The notes under the pieces: model-generated
Told to the model about the DNA's origin: nothing
The model's database searches: none
Seen by the model: the letters and a program-made list of their open reading frames with translations, nothing else
In this document: piece after piece, positions 7,625 to 12,261 of the stretch
Layout: every line of letters begins with the position of its first letter
Numbering within the stretch: the first letter of the stretch is position 1
DNA from: Tissierellales bacterium
Lineage (GTDB): Bacteria > Bacillota_A > Clostridia > Tissierellales > JASKZW01
Direction of reading: 5' to 3'
DNA length: 12,261 bases
Assembly: GCA_030147425.1 (NCBI GenBank)
Contig: JASKZW010000080.1
Span: 1-12,261, forward strand
Translations under genes and position numbers: made by a program

Positions 7625-8330
7625 AATCCTTACTATAGTAAGATTCAACTATTTGCTCCCCTATAATTATATCTTCTACTGTTGTTATTTTTATATTATT
7701 ATAGTCTCCTGGAACTATTTTAACTTCCCTTCCTAATGCTTCTACAAAGGAACTATCGTCTGTTCCTAGTATCTTTTTTTCCCTAGCATTTTCATAAGCT
7801 GCTTCTAAAATATGCTTTTTAAAGACCTGGGGTGTTTGTATGGCCCATAAGGAATCTCGATTTGGAGTCCTATCTACTAGACGATCTGAAACTATTTTTA
7901 TAGTGTCCTTTACTGGTACACCTAAAATTGCAGCTCCACTTTTATAGGCCTCCTCTATACTTTTTTCTATTAAATCAAGCCTTATAAAAGGCCTAGCCCC
8001 ATCATGGGAAACTATTAGATCAGTCTGGCTATCAACTGCTTCTAGACCCTTATAAACAGACTCAGCCCGGCTAGACCCACCTTCTACTATTTTTTTCACC
8101 TTATCAAGTTTATACTTATCAAGTATATTAGCCTTACAATTTTCAATTTCCTTGGCCTGACTTACTAAAACAATCTCATCCACATACTTACATTTATTAA
8201 AGGCCTCTAAAGTATAGGCCAGTACTGGCTTATTTTTAAACTCTAGAAACTGCTTATTTCCTTTTCCTTCCATCCTAGTACTTAAACCTGCTGCAGCTAC
8301 TATTACAGATACCCTACTATCCTTGTACAT
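7623..8330 (-). CDS. ispD: 2-C-methyl-D-erythritol 4-phosphate cytidylyltransferase
   Basis: Third MEP-pathway enzyme, joining CTP and methylerythritol 4-phosphate. From the chosen ATG the protein has 235 residues, normal for IspD. The nucleotide-binding loop VIVAAAGLSTRM...GNKQF holds R19 and K26; DGARP is at 110-114, PVKDTIK at 139-145, DRTPNR at 153-158, and K214 lies in IKITTVED. A GTG at 8337-8339 in the same frame would add three residues, but the Shine-Dalgarno sequence AGAGGTGA overlaps that GTG and is spaced correctly for the ATG at 8328-8330. The gene follows a terminator and carries its own extended -10 promoter, so ispD-ispF look like a small separate unit. Confidence 0.96.
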   Translation of the reverse strand: MYKDSRVSVIVAAAGLSTRMEGKGNKQFLEFKNKPVLAYTLEAFNKCKYVDEIVLVSQAKEIENCKANILDKYKLDKVKKIVEGGSSRAESVYKGLEAVDSQTDLIVSHDGARPFIRLDLIEKSIEEAYKSGAAILGVPVKDTIKIVSDRLVDRTPNRDSLWAIQTPQVFKKHILEAAYENAREKKILGTDDSSFVEALGREVKIVPGDYNNIKITTVEDIIIGEQIVESYYSKD

Positions 8331-8335
8331 TTTAT

Positions 8336-8342
8336 TCACCTC
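8336..8342 (-). promoter_or_regulatory. Ribosome binding site that fixes the ispD start
   Basis: GAGGTGA on the minus strand, 5 nt before ATG at 8328-8330. The in-frame GTG at 8337-8339 lies within this site and so is unlikely to be the initiator. Confidence 0.75.
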
Positions 8343-8348
8343 TCGATA

Positions 8349-8357
8349 ATTATACCA
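8349..8357 (-). promoter_or_regulatory. Extended -10 promoter of ispD-ispF
   Basis: TGG-TATAAT on the minus strand: a perfect -10 hexamer with the TGn extension. No convincing -35 sits 16-18 bp upstream, which is common with extended -10 promoters. It lies between the PIN-TRAM terminator and ispD. The predicted start leaves a 5' leader of only about 15 nt. Confidence 0.6.
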
Positions 8358-8376
8358 TAATATATATATTAGGAAT

Positions 8377-8406
8377 AAAAAAAGGACTATCCAATTTGAA
8401 TAGTCC
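8377..8406 (-). terminator. Intrinsic terminator after the PIN-TRAM gene
   Basis: GGACTAT and ATAGTCC (8384-8406) form a hairpin whose loop side also pairs CAA with TTG, followed by seven T residues on the minus strand. It begins 11 nt after the stop codon and separates the carD/PIN-TRAM unit from ispD. Confidence 0.92.
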
Positions 8407-8417
8407 CTTACTTTTCT

Positions 8418-9503
8418 TTAATTAGCTGGCCTTGCAAATATCATCCTCCCGGCTGATGTTTGCAGAACACTAGTAACTATAACCTCTATAGTTTTTCCTA
8501 TATGAGGCTTTCCCTTTTCAACGACAATCATAGTACCATCATCTAAATAAGCCAAGCCTTGCCCAACTTCTTTTCCATCCTTAACTACCTGAACTTCCAT
8601 TTCTTCTCCTGGTAGAACTACTGGTTTTACTGCATTTGCTAGATCATTTATATTTAAAACTGGAATATTTTGAACTTCTGCAACCTTATTAAGATTGTAA
8701 TCATTAGTTAAAATTTTTCCATCTAATTTCTGGGTTAGTTTTAAAAGTTTAGCATCTACTTCTTTAATGTTCCTAAATTCCTCTTCATTTATTATAACTT
8801 CTATATCTAATTCCTTCTGTATTATATTGAGTATATCTAGTCCACGCCTACCTCTGTTTCTTTTTAAATCATTGGAAGAGTCTGCTATACTCTGTAATTC
8901 ACCTAATACGAAGTTTGGTATAACTAAGGGTCCTTCGACAAAGCCAGTCTTACATATATCAGCTATACGTCCATCTATTATTACCGATGTGTCTAGTATT
9001 TTTGGATAAGCACTAGACTTTTTAGTCTTTGCCTTATTAACATCCTTGATGTCATCCTTTAAACTAGAAAACAAGGCTAGTATATCTTCACTTTTCTTAG
9101 CTGGTAATCTCATTCCTAAATATCCAAATATTGAATATAAAACTACTGAAATAAGTACTCCGACCAAAGGAAAGTCTATCTCATAGAAAGGCTTGCTCAA
9201 AAGACTAGCTATAAAAAGTCCTATTAATAATCCTATTGTTCCGAATAACACTTGAATCATTGGTATCTTCTGCAATTCAACTTCTATTCTTTTCACTAAT
9301 TTCCGAATAGATTTTATAACCTTTGGAGATAATAAGAAAAATATAAGTCCGAATAAAAAGCTTACAAAAATGTAAACAAATATACTTAAAGGTTCACCAT
9401 CCTTAAGCATAAGAAAATTTACCTTTCGCAAAAAGTCAACTGATACATAGCCTAAGGCAAGCCCTATTGCAAGGAATATTAATCTAATTATATTAAATAT
9501 CAC
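8418..9503 (-). CDS. Membrane-anchored PIN-TRAM domain protein (YacL family)
   Basis: A 361-residue protein with four predicted membrane helices (about 2-20, 39-59, 84-103, 111-131), a cytoplasmic linker, a PIN nuclease-like domain (about 168-290) and a C-terminal TRAM domain (about 292-355), the same layout as Bacillus YacL. The PIN acidic residues are visible: D171 in LDTSVIIDGRI, E202 in LGELQ, D250 in VDAKLL and D268 in TNDYN, so the domain looks catalytically competent. TRAM domains usually bind RNA, which makes a membrane-tethered ribonuclease plausible, but no substrate is established. The start is GTG (9501-9503), 7 nt after AGGAGG. It follows carD by 30 bp, probably on the same transcript, and is closed by a strong terminator. 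Confidence 0.92.
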   Translation of the reverse strand: MIFNIIRLIFLAIGLALGYVSVDFLRKVNFLMLKDGEPLSIFVYIFVSFLFGLIFFLLSPKVIKSIRKLVKRIEVELQKIPMIQVLFGTIGLLIGLFIASLLSKPFYEIDFPLVGVLISVVLYSIFGYLGMRLPAKKSEDILALFSSLKDDIKDVNKAKTKKSSAYPKILDTSVIIDGRIADICKTGFVEGPLVIPNFVLGELQSIADSSNDLKRNRGRRGLDILNIIQKELDIEVIINEEEFRNIKEVDAKLLKLTQKLDGKILTNDYNLNKVAEVQNIPVLNINDLANAVKPVVLPGEEMEVQVVKDGKEVGQGLAYLDDGTMIVVEKGKPHIGKTIEVIVTSVLQTSAGRMIFARPAN

Positions 9504-9533
9504 GTATTCACCTCCTAAAATTACATCAAAAAA

Positions 9534-10013
9534 CTATGACTTAATAGCCTTATCTATTAAATCATCTATGTCTTCCTTACTCTTGTCACTTACTAAAACT
9601 AATTCACTAACTAACATTTGCTTAGCATTACCTAACATCTTTCTTTCACCTGTTGATAAACTTCTTTCATCATCCCTTAACATTAAATTTCTAACTACTG
9701 CTGCAATCTCAAAAATATCCCCTGACTTAATTCTTTCCATATTTTTTCTATATCTTCTGTTCCAATTTTGAGGCATCTTTGTCTTATCACCATGTAGGAT
9801 AGTTAAAACTTCATCTAAGTCATCTTTACTTATTACTTCCCTAATACCAATATCAGATATGTTGTCTACAGGAATCATAACTTTCATATCTCCGATTGGC
9901 ATCCTCATTACATAATACTTTCTTTTCTCATCCAAAATCTCTTTTTCTTCAATTGATTCAATTATTCCAGCACCATGCATTGGATAAACAACCTTATCGC
10001 CTATATTAAACAT
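9534..10013 (-). CDS. carD: CarD-family RNA polymerase-binding transcription regulator
   Basis: CarD-type proteins bind the RNA polymerase beta subunit through an N-terminal Tudor-like domain and stabilise the open promoter complex through a C-terminal helical DNA-binding domain. Here the first part (residues 1-60) has FNIGDKVVYPMHGAGII and YYVMRMP...MKVMIPV. The second part (about 65-159) contains QNWNRRYR, with W84 corresponding in context to the tryptophan that contacts the upstream bubble edge, then SGDIFEIAAVVRNL and LSTGERKMLGNAK. The frame is open to an ATG at 10055, but GGAGG at 10021-10025 places initiation at the ATG at 10011-10013, giving 159 residues and the canonical N-terminus. 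Two candidate promoters precede it. Confidence 0.93.
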   Translation of the reverse strand: MFNIGDKVVYPMHGAGIIESIEEKEILDEKRKYYVMRMPIGDMKVMIPVDNISDIGIREVISKDDLDEVLTILHGDKTKMPQNWNRRYRKNMERIKSGDIFEIAAVVRNLMLRDDERSLSTGERKMLGNAKQMLVSELVLVSDKSKEDIDDLIDKAIKS

Positions 10014-10020
10014 AACCAAC

Positions 10021-10025
10021 CCTCC
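10021..10025 (-). promoter_or_regulatory. Ribosome binding site that fixes the carD start
   Basis: GGAGG on the minus strand, 7 nt before ATG at 10011-10013. The upstream in-frame ATG at 10053-10055 lies next to the -10 box of a promoter and has no such site. Confidence 0.8.
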
Positions 10026-10046
10026 AATAAACATACTATAACTAAT

Positions 10047-10075
10047 ATTATACATGAATAAAATAAATAAGTAAA
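10047..10075 (-). promoter_or_regulatory. Candidate proximal promoter of carD (P2)
   Basis: TTTACT (10070-10075; 4 of 6), 17-bp spacer, perfect TATAAT (10047-10052). Transcription would start near 10040 and give a leader of roughly 27 nt. Confidence 0.6.
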
Positions 10076-10081
10076 GTAACT

Positions 10082-10111
10082 ATGTTATCATAGAATTAAA
10101 TTCAATGTCAA
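10082..10111 (-). promoter_or_regulatory. Candidate distal promoter of carD (P1)
   Basis: Perfect -35 TTGACA (10106-10111), 18-bp spacer, TAACAT (10082-10087) with a TGA extension (TGn) just before it. The same -10 hexamer is used by the proS promoter. It lies 35 bp upstream of P2. Confidence 0.65.
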
Positions 10112-10125
10112 CACCTAGATTGAAT
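10100..10125. repeat. Inverted repeat around the carD P1 -35 box
   Basis: ATTCAAT (10100-10106) and ATTGAAT (10119-10125) are perfect 7-bp arms across 12 bp, with one arm touching the -35 hexamer of P1. The geometry would suit a dimeric repressor; the GC-poor stem and lack of a T-run make a terminator for radA unlikely. Confidence 0.4.
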
Positions 10126-10138
10126 ATAAAGATTTTTT

Positions 10139-11518
10139 TTAGAATAAATCATTTATAACCTGACTTAAAGTACTAAACTCCTTTACTTCTATATTTTCTA
10201 AGTCCATATCCCTCTTTATACTATTTCTTGGAACATATACCTGGGCAAAACCCATCCTGTCTAATTCTTTTATTCTAGTCTCTAAAACTGGTACCTTCTT
10301 TAACTCACCAGTCAAACCTACCTCAGCTATAAAGGCTACATCATTAGGTATACCTATATTTAATCTAGAAGACACTATGCTCATTATTATAGCTAAGTTT
10401 ACTGACTGCTCACTAATTTTTAAACCTCCCGTAGTCTTTATAACCACATTCTTATCGTAAAGATTCATACCTGCCCTTTCTTCTAGAATAGATATAAGGG
10501 TATTTAACTGATCCTTTCTTAAACAATCTCCTATTCTTGATGGATAAGGTGTAAAGGATTGGGATACTAAACTTTCTATCTCAACTAAAATCAATCTTGA
10601 ACCTTCCCTAGTTATAGATAAGGCACTGCCTGGATATATCTTACCTTTCTCCCTTTCAGTTATAAAATATTCTGATGGATTATCTATAGCTACCATTCCT
10701 TCTTCCTCCATGGAAAATAATCCAATTTCACCAGTTCTACCAAATCTATTCTTAGTTGCCATAAGCATCCTTAACTCTTCTCCACTTTCCCCTTCCAAGT
10801 AAAGAACTGTATCTACCAAGTGTTCCAAGGTTCTTAGACCAGCCATCTCATTAGCCTTAGTCATATGTCCAATCATAATAACTGCCCTTTGCCTAGATGG
10901 ATTCTTAGCCATGTCTACCAAAATATTAGTACATTCTACAGTTTGAACTGGTGAACCAGCCTTAGATTGGACTTCATCTATGGTAAAGGTTTGAATACTA
11001 TCTACTATAACTAGATCTGGATCAATCTCTTCTACAGACTTAACTAAATTATTCATAGAAGTATCTGCCAAGACCCAAACATTTTGTGGTCTTTCTTTAA
11101 AAATCCTATCCGCCCTATTACTTATCTGAGTCTCACTTTCTTCTCCTGAGGCATAAAGTACCTTGTATCCTAATTTACTTATATCATTAGCCATTTCTAA
11201 AAGAAGGGTAGACTTTCCTGCACCAGGTCTGGCAGTTAGAACTGTAACCGAGTCCTTAACTAAACCTCCACCTACCACCCGGTTAAACTCATCTACTCCT
11301 GTTACTATCCTAGCCTCTCCACTAGACTCTATATTTTTCAACTTTACTGGCTCGGCCTTCTTGAGACTTGCCATTGACTTTGCCCCACTAGAACCCTCTC
11401 TGGTTTTTACAACCTCTTCCAAACTATTCCAACTCTTACACTCACTACACCTACCCATCCAACCTATAGACTCATAGCCACAATTAGTACATTTGAATAT
11501 TGTCTTTTTTTTCTTCAT
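10139..11518 (-). CDS. radA: DNA repair protein RadA (RecA-like, Lon-type C-terminus)
   Basis: RadA/Sms is a hexameric ATP-driven helicase-like protein that helps process recombination intermediates. The 459 residues show the expected order: a four-cysteine zinc finger C10-x2-C13-x10-C24-x2-C27; a RecA-like ATPase with Walker A ending PGAGKST (98-104), GEES (124-127) and Walker B LVIVDS (168-173); the RadA-specific KNRFG motif (255-259); and a Lon-protease-like domain from about 285, including EVGLTGELKKVP. The first Walker A position is Ala (residue 96), where the E. coli protein has Gly. The ATG follows AGGAGGT. It is 41 bp downstream of clpC, as in Bacillus, but the usual next gene, disA, is absent. 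Confidence 0.96.
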   Translation of the reverse strand: MKKKKTIFKCTNCGYESIGWMGRCSECKSWNSLEEVVKTREGSSGAKSMASLKKAEPVKLKNIESSGEARIVTGVDEFNRVVGGGLVKDSVTVLTARPGAGKSTLLLEMANDISKLGYKVLYASGEESETQISNRADRIFKERPQNVWVLADTSMNNLVKSVEEIDPDLVIVDSIQTFTIDEVQSKAGSPVQTVECTNILVDMAKNPSRQRAVIMIGHMTKANEMAGLRTLEHLVDTVLYLEGESGEELRMLMATKNRFGRTGEIGLFSMEEEGMVAIDNPSEYFITEREKGKIYPGSALSITREGSRLILVEIESLVSQSFTPYPSRIGDCLRKDQLNTLISILEERAGMNLYDKNVVIKTTGGLKISEQSVNLAIIMSIVSSRLNIGIPNDVAFIAEVGLTGELKKVPVLETRIKELDRMGFAQVYVPRNSIKRDMDLENIEVKEFSTLSQVINDLF

Positions 11519-11530
11519 ATTTACCTCCTA

Positions 11531-11561
11531 TAAAAGGAGTTATGGTAAAACCATAACTCCT
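11531..11561 (-). terminator. Hairpin between clpC and radA, possible terminator or attenuator
   Basis: AGGAGTTATGGT and ACCATAACTCCT are perfect 12-base arms around TTT (11535-11561), followed on the minus strand by TTTA. The first arm includes two bases of the clpC stop codon, and the hairpin ends just before the radA ribosome binding site. The T-run is short, so termination is probably partial; an RNA-stability or processing role is equally possible. Confidence 0.6.
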
Positions 11562-12261
11562 ATTTAAATACTAGTTTTTCTCCATCATAATCTATTTGAA
11601 TTTTTTTATCCTTGGACACAACTCCACTTAAAATAGCTTCTGCTAGTTGATCCTCAATCTCCTTAGTTATTGTTCTCTCTAATGGCCTTGCCCCATAAAC
11701 TGGATCAAATCCTGCCTTACTAATATGCTTAACAGTCTTATCTGTTACTTCTATATCTATGCCTAGTCTAGACAACCTAGATGATAAGTCAGAAATCATA
11801 ATCCTCACAATTCTCTCTACATCTTCCTCCCTTAAGGAATGGAAGATAATTATATCATCTATTCTATTTAAAAACTCAGGCCTGAAACTTTGCTTTAATT
11901 CCTTTGATATAATTTCCCTCATCTTTTCATATTCATCTTTTTCTTCCTGACCTAAAGGTGAAAAACCTAAAACATTTTGCTTTTTAATAGATGTAGCTCC
12001 TACATTTGATGTCATTATTATAATTGTATTTTTAAAATCTACAGTCCTACCTGTTGAATCAGTTAGCCTTCCATCATCTAGTATTTGTAAAAGCATATTA
12101 AATACATCTGGATGGGCCTTTTCAATCTCATCAAAAAGAACTACTGAGTAAGGCTTTCTCCTTACAGCCTCTGTTAGTTGGCCTCCCTCATCATAGCCTA
12201 CATATCCTGGAGGTGATCCTATTAGTTTAGACACAGAGTGCTTTTCCATATACTCACTCAT
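11560..12261 (-). CDS. clpC: ATP-dependent Clp protease ATPase subunit ClpC (C-terminal part)
   Basis: The last 233 residues of a Hsp100/Clp unfoldase; the gene starts beyond the window, so the Met at the edge is internal. The visible part is the second AAA+ module: pore loop [13 protein letters not shown] (about 16-28), Walker [12 protein letters not shown] (40-50), sensor 1 TSNVG (84-88), the arginine-finger region [10 protein letters not shown], and sensor 2 GARPLERTI near the end. ClpC feeds unfolded substrates into ClpP. ClpC is preferred over ClpB or ClpE because of the downstream radA and the [19 protein letters not shown] sequence. The stop TAG lies in the base of a hairpin. Upstream partners such as ctsR-mcsAB cannot be seen. 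Confidence 0.93.
   Translation of the reverse strand: MSEYMEKHSVSKLIGSPPGYVGYDEGGQLTEAVRRKPYSVVLFDEIEKAHPDVFNMLLQILDDGRLTDSTGRTVDFKNTIIIMTSNVGATSIKKQNVLGFSPLGQEEKDEYEKMREIISKELKQSFRPEFLNRIDDIIIFHSLREEDVERIVRIMISDLSSRLSRLGIDIEVTDKTVKHISKAGFDPVYGARPLERTITKEIEDQLAEAILSGVVSKDKKIQIDYDGEKLVFK

Noticed and set aside
8351..8376. TA-rich repeat (TATATATATATT) as a structured element or repeat
   Set aside because: A short AT-rich spacer between terminator and promoter in an AT-rich genome; no copies elsewhere in the window and no pairing of note.
8767..9009. 80-residue plus-strand open frame inside the PIN-TRAM gene
   Set aside because: It is antisense to a strongly supported gene with intact domains, has no ribosome binding site and a composition typical of a shadow frame.
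9568..9771. 67-residue plus-strand open frame inside carD
   Set aside because: Antisense shadow of carD, leucine/serine-rich low-complexity translation, no initiation signals.
10014..10055. N-terminal extension of carD to an ATG at 10055
   Set aside because: The extra 14 codons overlap the P2 -10 region and have no ribosome binding site; GGAGG at 10021-10025 marks the ATG at 10011-10013.
10131..10150. T-run at the end of radA as a terminator
   Set aside because: The T-run is on the plus strand; on the coding strand it is an A-run after the stop codon with no GC-rich hairpin, so it cannot act as an intrinsic terminator for radA.
11163..11477. 104-residue plus-strand open frame inside radA
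   Set aside because: Antisense to the zinc finger and Walker A part of radA, which is clearly the real coding frame; no supporting motifs.
11759..11950. 63-residue plus-strand open frame inside clpC
   Set aside because: Antisense shadow of the conserved AAA+ module; serine/isoleucine-rich translation without family features.
1..12261. A novel defence, mobile or biosynthetic system
   Set aside because: All genes but the DUF1002 protein and the PIN-TRAM protein belong to well-known housekeeping families in a familiar order; no integrase, transposase, repeat array or toxin-like small gene is visible.

Overview
The window is a compact, AT-rich stretch in which every supported gene lies on the minus strand, so transcription runs from coordinate 12261 down to 1. 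Gene order, strong AGGAGG-type ribosome binding sites and T-box riboswitches point to a low-GC Gram-positive anaerobe of the Clostridia/Tissierellia kind. That placement is an inference from content, not a database match.

In transcription order: (1) the 3' end of clpC, a hairpin, then radA; (2) carD behind two candidate sigma-A promoters, followed by a membrane-anchored PIN-TRAM protein (YacL type) and a strong intrinsic terminator; (3) ispD-ispF, two steps of the MEP isoprenoid pathway, behind an extended -10 promoter; (4) proS with its own promoter and a proline T-box leader; (5) a secreted DUF1002 protein of unknown function, then gltX; (6) a cysteine T-box leader that starts 2 nt after the gltX stop codon, then cysS, mrnC (Mini-RNase III) and thyX (flavin-dependent thymidylate synthase, cut by the window edge), which overlap one another.

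The theme is information processing: tRNA charging (Pro, Glu, Cys), 23S rRNA maturation, dTMP synthesis, DNA repair and proteolysis, with isoprenoid precursors and a CarD-type RNA polymerase partner. Two of the three aminoacyl-tRNA synthetase genes are controlled by uncharged tRNA. In both leaders the specifier codon (CCU, UGC) and the T-box UGGN base agree with the cognate tRNA, and the competing terminator and antiterminator helices can be drawn.

This is mostly a conserved housekeeping neighbourhood. I see no mobile element, CRISPR array, toxin-antitoxin pair, prophage or tRNA/rRNA gene. The points most worth a second look are the Cys T-box abutting gltX, the DUF1002 gene inside the synthetase cluster, the repeated T-box-like segment in the proS leader, the absence of disA next to radA, and a few active-site or metal-site substitutions (RadA, IspF, GltX). 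Several starts need care: cysS, carD and ispD open reading frames extend upstream of the likely true starts, and gltX, ispF and the PIN-TRAM gene start with TTG, TTG and GTG.
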